From the NCBI RefSeq assembly GCF_014281125.1, contig NZ_JACOEA010000007.1, positions 62,001-126,000 on the forward strand: a DNA stretch of 64,000 bases. The letters are read 5' to 3'. The translations under genes and the position numbers were made by a program. The notes beneath the pieces were generated by a model, which was not told where the DNA came from, searched no databases, and saw only the letters and a list, made by a program, of their open reading frames with translations. This stretch comes from Lawsonibacter celer (lineage in GTDB: Bacteria > Bacillota > Clostridia > Oscillospirales > Oscillospiraceae). Positions 15,998-26,833 of the stretch are shown here, piece by piece (within the stretch, counting starts at the first letter, position 1; each line of letters starts with the position of its first letter).

Positions 15998-17769
15998 GCC
16001 TCAGCACCTCCCTTGGCAATGGCCTCGTCGATCTGCTCTTCCATCTCCCGGCCCATCTGGGCAAAGACCTCGGGGAACTGGTCGTCCGGTACGCTCTTGG
16101 CCCGGCCCATCCGCTCCCGGAAGGGGATGGCGAACAGGTCGGCAGTCTGGGCGCCCCTCTCGATGGCCGCGCGGCAGAGCTTATCATAGTCCAGGATCAT
16201 CTGGAGCATCTTGTCCTGGCGCTCATAGCTGGAGTACCAGTCCACCTCCATAAAGCCGTTTTGCTGGAGGAAGTCCTCCCGCAGCATCTTGGCGGTCTCC
16301 AAGGTGAGCTGGTCCGCCGGGGACAGGGAGTCCTTGCCCACCAGCTGGACGATCTCGTTCAGGCTGGCCTCCTCCTGGAGGATGGACATGGATTTGTCCC
16401 GGTTGACCATGAACTGCTTGCCCAGATGCTCGTCGTACCAGGGCTTTAGGGTGTCCAGGTACAGGGAGTAGGAGTTGAGCCAGTTGATGGCGGGGAAGTG
16501 GCGCTTGTAGGCCAGGGAGGCGTCCAGGGCCCAGAACACCTTGACGATGCGCATGGTAGCCTGGCTGACGGGCTCGGACAGATCGCCGCCGGGGGGCGAC
16601 ACCGCGCCCACAGCGGTCAGGGAGCCCCGGCGATGCTCATCGGAGCCGATGCACTCCACCATGCCCGCCCGCTCGTAGAACTGGGCCAGGCGGGAGGACA
16701 GGTAGGCGGGGTAGCCCTCCTCGCCGGGCATCTCCTCCAGCCGGCCGGACATCTCGCGCAGGGCCTCGGCCCAGCGGGAGGTGGAGTCGGCGATGACGGC
16801 CACGTCGTACCCCATGTCCCGGAAGTACTCGGCGATGGTGATGCCGGTGTAGATGGACGCCTCACGGGCGGCCACCGGCATGTCGGAGGTGTTGGCGATC
16901 AGAACCGTCCGCTTCATCAGGGACTCGCCGGTGCGGGGGTCCACCAGCTCGGGGAACTCCCGCAGCACGTCGGTCATCTCGTTGCCCCGCTCCCCACAGC
17001 CGATGTAGATCACGATGTCCACGTCGGACCACTTGGCCAGCTGGTGCTGCATGACGGTCTTGCCCGAGCCGAAGGGGCCGGGAATGGCCGCAGTGCCGCC
17101 CTTGGCCACGGGGAACATGGCGTCCACAATGCGCTGGCCGGAGAGCAACGGGGTTTTCGGGGGATATTTGTGCTTGTAGGGCCGGCCCACACGCACCGGC
17201 CACTTCTGCACCATGGTCAGATTGTGCTTCTCCCCCTTCTCATCCACCAGTACGGCCACCGTGTCCAGCACAGTGAAGGAGCCGGACTGGATGGACTCAA
17301 TGGTGCCGCTCATACGCGGGGGGATCATGATCTTATGGAGCACCACGCTGGTCTCCTGAACCGTGCCGATCACGTCGCCGCCAGAGACAGCGTCGCCGGG
17401 CTTGGCGACGGCTTTGAACTCCCACTTCTTTTCCCGGTCCAGGGCGGGGACCTCCACGCCCCGGGGCAGGTTATTGCCCCCGGTCCTGCGCATGATTCCC
17501 TCCAGGGGTCGCTGAATGCCGTCGTAGATATTTTCAATGATGCCGGGGCCCAGCTCCACGGACATGGGCGCGCCGGTGGACTCCACCTCCGCGCCGGGGC
17601 CCAGGCCGGAGGTCTCCTCGTAGACCTGAATGGAGGCGGCGTCGCCGTTCATGGTGAGGATCTCACCGATGAGCCGCTGCTCGCCCACCCGGACCACGTC
17701 GGCCATATTGGCGTCCTTCAATCCCGTGGCCACCACCAGGGGGCCGGAGACCTTTACAATCTTTCCCAT
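15994..17769 (-). CDS. ntpA: V-type ATPase catalytic subunit A
   Basis: 591 residues. The catalytic P-loop is [10 protein letters not shown] near residue 235, followed by [11 protein letters not shown] and [15 protein letters not shown]; the non-homologous region characteristic of V/A-type A subunits precedes it. It hydrolyses ATP in the A3B3 head. ATG at 17769 follows GGAAGAAGG. It is separated from ntpG by about 250 bases holding strong stem-loops, the only large gap in the operon. Confidence 0.97.
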   Translation of the reverse strand: MGKIVKVSGPLVVATGLKDANMADVVRVGEQRLIGEILTMNGDAASIQVYEETSGLGPGAEVESTGAPMSVELGPGIIENIYDGIQRPLEGIMRRTGGNNLPRGVEVPALDREKKWEFKAVAKPGDAVSGGDVIGTVQETSVVLHKIMIPPRMSGTIESIQSGSFTVLDTVAVLVDEKGEKHNLTMVQKWPVRVGRPYKHKYPPKTPLLSGQRIVDAMFPVAKGGTAAIPGPFGSGKTVMQHQLAKWSDVDIVIYIGCGERGNEMTDVLREFPELVDPRTGESLMKRTVLIANTSDMPVAAREASIYTGITIAEYFRDMGYDVAVIADSTSRWAEALREMSGRLEEMPGEEGYPAYLSSRLAQFYERAGMVECIGSDEHRRGSLTAVGAVSPPGGDLSEPVSQATMRIVKVFWALDASLAYKRHFPAINWLNSYSLYLDTLKPWYDEHLGKQFMVNRDKSMSILQEEASLNEIVQLVGKDSLSPADQLTLETAKMLREDFLQQNGFMEVDWYSSYERQDKMLQMILDYDKLCRAAIERGAQTADLFAIPFRERMGRAKSVPDDQFPEVFAQMGREMEEQIDEAIAKGGAEA

Positions 17770-17956
17770 AGGCTCATAACCTTCTTCCTTTGGGTATATT
17801 TCCGTTGAATAAAAAAGCCTCGCAGAGTTTCCAGCATATCACGCTGGAAAGAAATCGGAAGAACGTCCGCAGCAGGACATGTGCCTGCGGAGGACACCGC
17901 TACCCCTGGCCTCGGCGGCCAGGGCCTCCCCCGCACAGTGGGGAGAGGGGGTATCA

Positions 17957-17992
17957 AAACCGTTGTGCCGCCACAGGCGGCGCGACGGTTTT
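17957..17992 (-). other. Intra-operon stem-loop between ntpG and ntpA
   Basis: Inverted repeat with arms AAAACCGTTGTGCCGCC and GGCGGCGCGACGGTTTT and a three-base loop; mismatches are largely wobble pairs. Two smaller hairpins (TCCGCAG/CTGCGGA and CCAGC/GCTGG) follow toward ntpA. The gap holds no gene. It could be an attenuator or an mRNA-processing or stability element. Confidence 0.6.
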
Positions 17993-18021
17993 GTATCTAG
18001 GGGGAGAAAGTTCCTCCTAGA

Positions 18022-18336
18022 CTACAGAATATCCGCGCCCACGGCCCGCTCCACCGCCCGTTTCACGTTGGCCATGCCGATGCCCAGGGAGCCGTCCTTG
18101 CCGGGTATGAGGATGATGGCGGGGGTCAGGTCGTCTTTATAGCGGGCGATCTCACCCTCCATCTCCGCAGCGTACCCCTCGGTGAGGTAGATCACCGCGT
18201 AGTTCTCCTTTGCCAAGGCATGGAGGGTGCGCCTGGCCTCCTCCGCCGTCTCGGCGGGGAACACGTCCAGGCCCAGGGCCTTGAAGCCCAGCACGCTGTC
18301 CCGGTCGCCCAGCGCCGCGATCCGATAGCTAGACAT
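18022..18336 (-). CDS. ntpG: V-type ATPase subunit F
   Basis: 104 residues, a rotor component that binds subunit D. It begins YRIAALGDRDSVLGFKALGL, the typical strand-turn of subunit F, and contains AVIYLTEGYA and ILIPGKDGSLG. It overlaps the end of ntpC by eight bases (start 18336). Fits the ntpFIKECGABD order. Confidence 0.93.
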   Translation of the reverse strand: MSSYRIAALGDRDSVLGFKALGLDVFPAETAEEARRTLHALAKENYAVIYLTEGYAAEMEGEIARYKDDLTPAIILIPGKDGSLGIGMANVKRAVERAVGADIL

Positions 18337-19327
18337 ATGCCTCACGCAGCCTTTCCCGAATAATATCCGCCCCCAGACCTGCCATGCGGCCGGAGAGAAT
18401 GGTGCGGATGGCGGTGAACTCCGCCTCCTTGGCGTAGAGGTAGCCCACCACCGCCTGTTCCCCAAAGGGAACGCGCCGCGCCTGGGCCAGGTAGCGGGTC
18501 ACCGCGTCGTCACAGGCGCGCTCAAAAGCAGTCAGTTCGCCGCTGCCCGGGGCAGTACGGGCAGCGCCCAGGGCAGCAGCCTCCGCCAGAGGCCCGGCCC
18601 GGAAGACTGCGGCCAGGTCACCGCCCTTGCCCGAGGCCAGGGTGTGCGCCTCCACATTGCCCCCCTCAATGAGCACCTGCATCCGGAAATCGCTGCCCTT
18701 TCCCATGCGCGACGCCCGGACCATGGAGCGCAGGTTGGTGGCGTCGATCAGCAGGCGGACGTAGCCCTCCAGGAACGTGCTGCCGCTCTCCCGGGCCGCC
18801 GTGCGCATTTCTTCAAAATAGGCCCGGTCCAGGATGAAGTCGGCCAGCTGGGGGTCTCCCCCGCCGCTGAGGGTCTCCCGGGCCTGGGCCACCGCCCGCC
18901 GGAAGGGATCGGTAAAGTCCTTCAGATCGTCCCGGTGGAAGGCCTCCCGCACCGCCTCGGCGCTCCAGCGCCCGCCATCCATGAGCAGGCGGTCGGCCTC
19001 GGCGCCCACGGCCTGGGCCTTGAGCAGCACCTTGGCGTTGTGGTAGTCGTATTTCATCTGAAAGACCTCCACCAGCCGCTGGTCTGGCACAGCCGCCTTC
19101 AGGTCCCGGTATACCTCTCCCCGGGCCTGGGCCACCAGTGCATCCAGGGTCCGGCCGCTCAGCTCCGGCACCTCGCCGTAGCCACACTCGGCCAGGACCT
19201 TCACCGCCTCGTCGTCGGTGCGGGCCTCCAGCATGCGGTCCATGCGCGCCCGGGTGAGCAGGCGGTTCTCCATGGCCCGGATGCGGGCGGATACGCTCAG
19301 ATAGTCCGTATCTTTGATCTTACTCAA
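18329..19327 (-). CDS. ntpC: V-type ATPase subunit C
   Basis: 332 residues, mostly helical, homologous to subunit C (d) that links the K-ring to the central stalk. Family features include the start SARIRAMENRLLTRARMDRML, the central MKYDYHNAKVLLKA and the C-terminal PFGEQAVVGYLYAKEAEFTAIRTILSGRMAGL. The start is TTG at 19327, seven bases after GGAGG; the ATG just upstream is out of frame and stops after two codons. Confidence 0.93.
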   Translation of the reverse strand: MSKIKDTDYLSVSARIRAMENRLLTRARMDRMLEARTDDEAVKVLAECGYGEVPELSGRTLDALVAQARGEVYRDLKAAVPDQRLVEVFQMKYDYHNAKVLLKAQAVGAEADRLLMDGGRWSAEAVREAFHRDDLKDFTDPFRRAVAQARETLSGGGDPQLADFILDRAYFEEMRTAARESGSTFLEGYVRLLIDATNLRSMVRASRMGKGSDFRMQVLIEGGNVEAHTLASGKGGDLAAVFRAGPLAEAAALGAARTAPGSGELTAFERACDDAVTRYLAQARRVPFGEQAVVGYLYAKEAEFTAIRTILSGRMAGLGADIIRERLREAYV

Positions 19328-19352
19328 GACATAGCCTCCTTTTTGGGGCGTG

Positions 19353-19943
19353 TCAGTCAAAGAGCACCTTGGCCACATCCCGCTCCAGCTGGCTGCGCTG
19401 GAGGCGGACCAGCGTTTCAAAGGTGCAGTTGACCTCCACGTCCCCGTCGCTGAGGATCACGCCGCCCTTCATGGGGCGTGACTCCTCGGCCAGGGTGAGG
19501 GCCCCGCGCCCGGCCAGCAGCTCGTTGGCCCGGGTGACCACCTGCTTGCCATAGCGGGTGCGGTCCTTCTGGGAGAGGATGACCTGCTCACGGCCGGTGG
19601 AGGAGGCCTTGACGGCCAAATCGGCCAGCAGCGCTACGTATTCGTTTTCCGGCAGGTTCTGCAGCTGCTCCAGCGCCCGGTCAAAGGCCTTCTCGAGCAT
19701 CTCCTGCTTGGCGGCCAGTTCCAGCTTGCGCGCCTCCAGCTGGGCCACGCTGGCCAACCGCTCCACCCGCTCGTCGGCGTTCCGGCGGCCCCGGGCCAGG
19801 ATCTCCTCGCTCTCCCTGCCGGCCTGCGCCTCATAGCCCGCGGCGATCTCCTCCGCCTGGGCGCGGGCCTGGGCCTGGATGGCCTCAATCTCGCGCTCCG
19901 CGTCGGCCTCAATGCGCCCGGTGATCTTTTCAATTCCGTCCAT
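19353..19943 (-). CDS. ntpE: V-type ATPase subunit E
   Basis: 196 residues, the peripheral stalk partner of subunit G/H. The first 100 residues are a charged alanine-rich coiled coil and the C-terminal part has the conserved MKGGVILSDGDVEVNCTFETLV segment that anchors to the A3B3 head. Confidence 0.94.
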   Translation of the reverse strand: MDGIEKITGRIEADAEREIEAIQAQARAQAEEIAAGYEAQAGRESEEILARGRRNADERVERLASVAQLEARKLELAAKQEMLEKAFDRALEQLQNLPENEYVALLADLAVKASSTGREQVILSQKDRTRYGKQVVTRANELLAGRGALTLAEESRPMKGGVILSDGDVEVNCTFETLVRLQRSQLERDVAKVLFD

Positions 19944-19955
19944 ACGCGCCTCCGC

Positions 19956-22475
<2,520 letters not shown>

Positions 22476-22476
<1 letters not shown>

Positions 22477-22790
22477 CAGCTATTCACTACCCTTCTGACG
22501 ATCAGTGAGGCGGCCTCGTCCAGCCGGCCCTCCGCCTTTTTCCGCAGCACTCCGCAGTCTGTGCGCTTGGCCTCCAGCACCTCGTCGGTGTGCCGGGCGG
22601 CCTTTTCCTCCGCCTGGACCAGGAGCTCCCGCACCTGGCGCTCCGCCTGGGCGCGCACTTCCTGCAGCCGGGCCTTTCCGTCCCGCTGGGCGTCGGCTAT
22701 GGCGCGCTTGGCCGCGGCCGCGGCCTCCGCCTTGCGGTCCTGGGAATCCTGCTCCTTCTGTGTTACCTGCTTGATGGCGTCCAATGACAT
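22476..22790 (-). CDS. ntpF: V-type ATPase subunit G/H (peripheral stalk)
   Basis: 104 residues, almost entirely a charged alanine-rich coiled coil (EAAAAAKRAIADAQRDGKAR and EEKAARHTDEVLEAKR), which pairs with subunit E in the peripheral stalk. First gene of the nine-gene operon; start ATG at 22790 has GGCGGTGAGAG upstream. Confidence 0.85.
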
Positions 22791-22874
22791 ACTCTCACCG
22801 CCTTTCCCTCTTTCACCTGCTGCCCTGTGTAATGGCTGCCGATATGGATGGATATTCTGCCGATAATACTATAG

Positions 22875-22903
22875 ATGATACTCGTTTTTTCTTAAAATTT
22901 CAA
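22875..22903 (-). promoter_or_regulatory. Promoter of the V-ATPase operon
   Basis: Minus-strand TTGAAA (22903-22898), 17-base spacer and TATCAT (22880-22875). Confidence 0.75.
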
Positions 22904-23103
22904 GTTTAAAATAGTCAGTTTATTTTTTAAACGTCTCAGGTCTCCGGTCAATTTTACCTTCTTGATTCACATTTTTTGCCTGCGGTTTTTTCTCTTTTCC
23001 GCAGTTTGCGCTTCATTTCTATACTAATCAGTTTACTTTTATTTTTTAGGAAGAAAAACGTTCCTTTAATTTTTGTGCAATTTGCTTATGCCCCGCTATT
23101 ATG
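22904..23103. other. AT-rich intergenic region, no gene seen
   Basis: The stretch upstream of the V-ATPase promoter and beyond the DUF4015 terminator is distinctly AT-rich with T tracts. No reading frame with a ribosome site or structured RNA was recognised. Confidence 0.5.
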
Positions 23104-23142
23104 CGCAAAAAGCGGACACAGCTTGTACTGCATCCGCTTTTT
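23104..23142 (-). terminator. Terminator of the MarR/DUF4015 operon
   Basis: Inverted repeat AAAAAGCGGA/TCCGCTTTTT with a 16-base loop; on the minus strand it ends in TTTTT. Confidence 0.75.
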
Positions 23143-23149
23143 CCGTCAA

Positions 23150-24208
23150 TTATTCCGTCCAGACCGCCCAATTGTCCGTGTTTTCCAGCACGGCGTCCGT
23201 GATCCACACCACCGGCAGGCGGCCGGCCGCGCTCTGGTAGATCCCGTCCTCGGGCAGGGCCGTCCACACCCGCTGGGCATACTGCTCCAGCAGCTCCAAG
23301 GTCTGCCCGCTCTGGTCGTCCTCACCGCTGAGCACGCTCCGGCTGGTCACAATAGACAGCCGCACCTGCGGATAGGGCTCCAGCGCCTGGGCCACCAGGG
23401 CGTAAAATTCCTCCACCGGGCCGCTCAGGTCCTGCGGGTCATAGGTCTCGTTCCGGACGATCCGGTCCAACTCTCCATCCGTGGGGTAGCCGGCATAGTC
23501 CAGCACAATCTCGTCAAATCCCAATTCCGCCAGTTCCGCACATACCCCGGCCACATATTCCCGCGCGGAAGCCCGCCCCGGACTGAGCCACCGTATGCCC
23601 GCGCTGTCCCGCCAGTTCCCGGCGCTGCTGCGCACAGAGGTGGTGTTGTCGGAGTAGGGCACCGCATTGTCCCGGAAGCAGGAGACCCGGGCCACGGTGT
23701 ACAGCTCTCCCGCGTTCAGGCCACGGATGGCGGCGTTGATGGCCGGATTCTCCTCGGACACGCCGGCCTGCTCCGCCAGCGCCAGCCGGGAGATATAGCC
23801 CAGGCTCCCGTCGTCCGCCTTCATATCGAAAATGGCCGCATTTGCGCCGGCCGCCTCCACCTGTTCGGCCGCCGTGCCGTCATAGAGGGCCGTGTGGGGC
23901 AGCAGGACGCCCCTCATATGCTCCAGCTCAGGGGTAGGGGTCGGCTGGGGTGCGGTTGGGCTTTCCACCACCAGCGGCAGTCCCCCGCCGGAATCAGAGG
24001 GCAGGGGCGTGGAGGAGGGCTCCGTCTCCCGCTGGAAGAAGGGCAGGTTCAGCCGGTAGCCATCTGCCGAGACCACCAGGCTGCGGTCCAACAGGAAAAA
24101 TGCCGCTACCGCCAGGATCAGCACAATCAGCAGGATCACGATCAGCACCTTTAAAAAAGTGCGCAGCCGGCCCCGCCCGCGGTAGGAGTCATATCTCCTT
24201 GTTCTCAC
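23150..24208 (-). CDS. Membrane-anchored DUF4015 (putative glycoside hydrolase) protein
   Basis: About 352 residues. A cytosolic basic head and one membrane helix (FLKVLIVILLIVLILAVAAFFLL) anchor it, a Pro/Ser/Thr-rich linker follows, and residues 95-350 form a TIM-barrel-like DUF4015 domain (MRGVLLPHTALYDG, NAAIFDMKADDGSLGY, LGFDEIVLDYAGYPTDG, VRLSIVTSRSV). The family is annotated as a putative glycosyl hydrolase; the substrate is unknown. GTG at 24208 has GGGAGA six bases upstream; GTG at 24214 is the alternative. It follows the MarR gene by about 20 bases. Confidence 0.85.
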   Translation of the reverse strand: MRTRRYDSYRGRGRLRTFLKVLIVILLIVLILAVAAFFLLDRSLVVSADGYRLNLPFFQRETEPSSTPLPSDSGGGLPLVVESPTAPQPTPTPELEHMRGVLLPHTALYDGTAAEQVEAAGANAAIFDMKADDGSLGYISRLALAEQAGVSEENPAINAAIRGLNAGELYTVARVSCFRDNAVPYSDNTTSVRSSAGNWRDSAGIRWLSPGRASAREYVAGVCAELAELGFDEIVLDYAGYPTDGELDRIVRNETYDPQDLSGPVEEFYALVAQALEPYPQVRLSIVTSRSVLSGEDDQSGQTLELLEQYAQRVWTALPEDGIYQSAAGRLPVVWITDAVLENTDNWAVWTE

Positions 24209-24230
24209 TTGCACTCTCCCCCTTGGCCGC

Positions 24231-24668
24231 CTATTGGCCCGCGTTCTTCTGCTTGAGGAGCACCTCGTCCAGCTTCTTCAGCGCGGCAGCCACCTGCTCC
24301 CGCTCCTCCGGGCTCATCTGCCCGAGGATGCTGCTGAAATACCCGTTCACATCGGTCTCCGCCTTCCGGCGCAGCTGCTGGTACTTCTCTGTGGCCGAGA
24401 CGTAAATCACCCGCCGGTCCGTCTGGCTGCGCTCCCGCTTGGCCAATCCCAGCTTTTCCAACCGGTCCACCACGCCCGATACGGTGCTGTTGGCGCTGCC
24501 CGTGCGCTCCGCCAAGGTGCTGATGGGCACCGGCCCCTCATCTCCCAGGACCGTAAGCACCAGCGCCTGGGGAAAGGTCAGCTCCAGCCGGCCGAAGTGG
24601 GTCCTGAACTGCTGGGACATGTGCTGGGTCATCCGCAAATAGGACATAAAAATATTCGTGGATTCCAT
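24231..24668 (-). CDS. MarR-family transcriptional regulator
   Basis: 145 residues with the winged helix-turn-helix (VPISTLAERTGSANSTVSGVVDRLEKLGLAKRERSQTDRRVIYVSAT, residues 47-93) flanked by dimerisation helices. MarR proteins repress genes and are relieved by small ligands. It is upstream of the DUF4015 gene in the same direction and probably controls its own operon; no palindromic operator was identified. Confidence 0.92.
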   Translation of the reverse strand: MESTNIFMSYLRMTQHMSQQFRTHFGRLELTFPQALVLTVLGDEGPVPISTLAERTGSANSTVSGVVDRLEKLGLAKRERSQTDRRVIYVSATEKYQQLRRKAETDVNGYFSSILGQMSPEEREQVAAALKKLDEVLLKQKNAGQ

Positions 24669-24784
24669 GTTTGGGCCTCCCTGTTTCTTTCACCCGCGGA
24701 TCTTTCGTATGTAAAAAGCATAGCGCGCCCGCCGTCTTGTGTCAATTCTGCTGGAAAAGTTTTTTCTCTCCAGCGCCGTGCCCG

Positions 24785-25402
24785 CTATCCCATGACCGGG
24801 GTCGTCAGCCGCCGGAGGATAACGGCCAATTGGGCGCGGGTGGCACTGCCGCCGGGCGTAAGCTTTCCGCCGCTGCCCTGGATCAGGCCCATCCCCACGG
24901 CATAGCTCATGCCCTCCTTGGCCCAGCTGCTGACCGCTCCGGCGTCGGAGTACAGCTCCAGCGCCCCCTGGGCCTCGTCCCACTGCTTGTGCTCGGCATA
25001 GCGGTACAGGAACACCGCCAGTTCCTGGCGTGTCACCGGGCTGTCCGGGTGAAACGCGCCCTTTCCGTCACCGGAGGCAATCCCACTCTCCCGGGCCCAC
25101 GCCACGGCGGCGGCATACCAGGCATTCTCCTCCACATCGGCAAAGGAGGCCGCGCCCGCCGTCGGAGACCCCTCCAGCCGCCACAAGGCGGTCACTACCC
25201 CGGCCCGGCTTACCGCCGTGTCGGGCTGGAACAGGTCATAGCCCACGCCATTCATATAGCCCTTTTCGCTCACATCGGCCACCGCCTGGGCGTACCATGC
25301 GTCATCGGGCACATCCTTATAGCCTCCCGCGGCGGAGGCGGGCAGCGCCATGGCCGCGCACAAAACCAGCGCGCAGGCCGCTGTATACAGTCTCTTTTTC
25401 AA
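24785..25402 (-). CDS. Secreted S-layer-homology (SLH) domain protein
   Basis: About 205 residues: a signal peptide (KKRLYTAACALVLCAAMALPASA) and then three SLH repeats, each opening with a [F/Y]xDV-like or acidic-W motif (YKDVPDDAWYAQAV, FADVEENAWYAAAV, YSDAGAVSSWAKEG) and ending with TR-type segments (SRAGVVTALWRL, TRQELAVFLYRY, TRAQLAVILRRL). SLH triplets bind pyruvylated wall polymers. There is no other domain. The start is probably TTG at 25402; TTG 25420 is an alternative. Confidence 0.88.
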   Translation of the reverse strand: MKKRLYTAACALVLCAAMALPASAAGGYKDVPDDAWYAQAVADVSEKGYMNGVGYDLFQPDTAVSRAGVVTALWRLEGSPTAGAASFADVEENAWYAAAVAWARESGIASGDGKGAFHPDSPVTRQELAVFLYRYAEHKQWDEAQGALELYSDAGAVSSWAKEGMSYAVGMGLIQGSGGKLTPGGSATRAQLAVILRRLTTPVMG

Positions 25403-25507
25403 AAAAACACCCGTTTCCAATCAAATTTTCTCTATTTTACCCCATGGATTTTAAAAAAGTGTGAACAACTTCCAAGACCGAAAAATTTAAGATTCATTCC
25501 CGGATGC

Positions 25508-25539
25508 AAATACCCCCTCCGGTTATCGGAGGGGGTATT
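25508..25539 (-). terminator. Terminator of the yaaL-bofA pair
   Basis: 12-bp stem ATACCCCCTCCG/CGGAGGGGGTAT with a five-base loop, followed on the minus strand by TTTGC. Acts on both strands. Confidence 0.7.
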
Positions 25540-25550
25540 GCAAAGCGCCT

Positions 25551-25829
25551 TCAGACGATGCGAAGCGCCCAGTTCATCATGACCAGCAGGCCAAACCCCG
25601 GCAGGCCCAGCACCCCCAGGACCAGGGCGTTTACCAGATTGACGCCCAGGCTCAGGCCTAAAAAACCGCCCACATGGCTGAGGGCGAAGAGCACCGCCAG
25701 TCCCACACCCGTGCGGGCCGCCAGCCTGAGCAGTCCCTTCAGCGGCCGCCGCAGGGCGGCCAGGGCCACGGCCAGAATCAGTCCTCCCACCACCCAGGGC
25801 AGCGTCTGTGTCAGCAGCTCCACCGGCAT
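25551..25829 (-). CDS. bofA: BofA-family sporulation protein
   Basis: 92 residues: two hydrophobic segments and the family signature near the C terminus, GVNLVNALVLGVLGLPGFGLLV. In Bacillus BofA holds the SpoIVFB protease inactive in the forespore membrane, delaying pro-sigma-K processing. ATG at 25829 is only three bases from AGGAGG; GTG at 25823 has better spacing. Its neighbour is yaaL-like, as in the recR-yaaL-bofA order of Firmicutes. It suggests a spore-forming ancestry. Confidence 0.85.
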   Translation of the reverse strand: MPVELLTQTLPWVVGGLILAVALAALRRPLKGLLRLAARTGVGLAVLFALSHVGGFLGLSLGVNLVNALVLGVLGLPGFGLLVMMNWALRIV

Positions 25830-25872
25830 CCACCTCCTAAAAAATCGGTTTTTGCCAGTTCCTTGGCCTGTC

Positions 25873-26145
25873 TTAGCCGATCGTAGAGGCGGCCCCCAGC
25901 CGCTGCGCGGCACCGTCCAGCTCCTTCACCCGCCGCAGCAGGTAGGAGTAGCGGGATTGCAGGGCGTTGATTTCAAATACGTAGGACTCAATCAGGTCCG
26001 GGTCTCGGGCGGTATTGAAGCCGGAATAGGCCTGCGCAATGAGGGTGCGGGTCTGAACCAGTCCCTCCAGCAGCACCCGTCGCTCCTCCGCCCGCTCCTG
26101 TCCCTCTTTGATGCGGGCCCTCCGCCCGCCTTCCGTTCGTGTCAT
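25873..26145 (-). CDS. YaaL-like DUF2508 protein
   Basis: 90 residues, helical and charged, with the family core LIAQAYSGFNTARDPDLIES followed by YVFEINALQSRYSYLLR. The function is unknown; yaaL sits beside recR and bofA across Firmicutes. ATG at 26145 follows AAAGGAG by eight bases; GTG 26154 lies inside the site. Pairs with bofA 43 bases downstream. Confidence 0.82.
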   Translation of the reverse strand: MTRTEGGRRARIKEGQERAEERRVLLEGLVQTRTLIAQAYSGFNTARDPDLIESYVFEINALQSRYSYLLRRVKELDGAAQRLGAASTIG

Positions 26146-26264
26146 GCGCGGCACTCCTTTCTTTGGTGTCTCTGTTTTTAGGGTATGTTCAGTTTGGACA
26201 AATATGACAGGGCTTATACCAGTATCTTCCCCCGTCTTTGCGGGGCGGTTTTTTCCGGGCGCAA

Positions 26265-26304
26265 CAAAAAGGCAGGGCCATCTCCAAAACGGAGACAGCC
26301 CTGC
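26265..26304 (-). terminator. Terminator of the cupin gene
   Basis: Minus-strand stem GCAGGGCTGTCTCC with GGAGATGGCCCTGC around a GTTTT loop, followed by CTTTTTG. Confidence 0.85.
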
Positions 26305-26329
26305 TTCATGCGCGTGGCCCGCAGGCCGG

Positions 26330-26653
26330 TCAAAAGGATACGATCAGCTGCATTTTAAATTGTGTTTCCCCAAATACGGCATGGGGAATCCCGGCCGGCA
26401 TAATCAACGTCTCTCCCGCCGCCAGGGAAAAAACCTGATCCCCCACGGTAAAGCGGCCGGTCCCGTCCAGAACGGTCACCATGGCGTCCCCGCCGGAGGC
26501 ATGGGTGGAAATCTCCTCCCCCCGATCAAACGCAAAGAGCGTCATACTGACCGCTTCGTTTTGCACCAGCGTCTTACTGACCACCTGCCCGTCCTGGTAC
26601 TCCACCAGATCCCGCAGATGGAGCTTGGCGCGTTTTTCTATGTTTTTATACAT
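26330..26653 (-). CDS. Small single-domain cupin
   Basis: 107 residues forming one beta-barrel cupin: motif 1 ISTHASGGDAMVTVLDGTGRF and motif 2 GETLIMPAGIPHAV. Metal-binding histidines appear at H in ISTH and H in IPHAV. Such proteins often act as sensors or dioxygenase-fold enzymes; the ligand is unknown. ATG at 26653 follows GGAGG by six bases. Single gene, divergent from the topoisomerase B gene. Confidence 0.88.
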   Translation of the reverse strand: MYKNIEKRAKLHLRDLVEYQDGQVVSKTLVQNEAVSMTLFAFDRGEEISTHASGGDAMVTVLDGTGRFTVGDQVFSLAAGETLIMPAGIPHAVFGETQFKMQLIVSF

Positions 26654-26765
26654 GTCCGCCCTCCTCACTGTGTGTTCACTGCTAGTATGTGCTATCCTAC
26701 CACACATGCTCTGGCAATATCAAGTAATTTCGGAGCAACGCCGGCCAGGCTCCGCGCGGCTTCGC

Positions 26766-26795
26766 TTGACACCTGCGCCCTGATTGGGCTAAAAT
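26766..26795 (+). promoter_or_regulatory. Promoter of the topoisomerase B gene
   Basis: TTGACA (26766-26771), 18-base spacer and TAAAAT (26790-26795). Confidence 0.75.
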
Positions 26796-26833
26796 GGACT
26801 GGAATTATGTGCAGATAAGGTGAGGAAACGCCC

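Noticed and set aside
16498..17808. 436-codon plus-strand open frame over ntpA
   Set aside because: Antisense shadow; no domain and no ribosome site.
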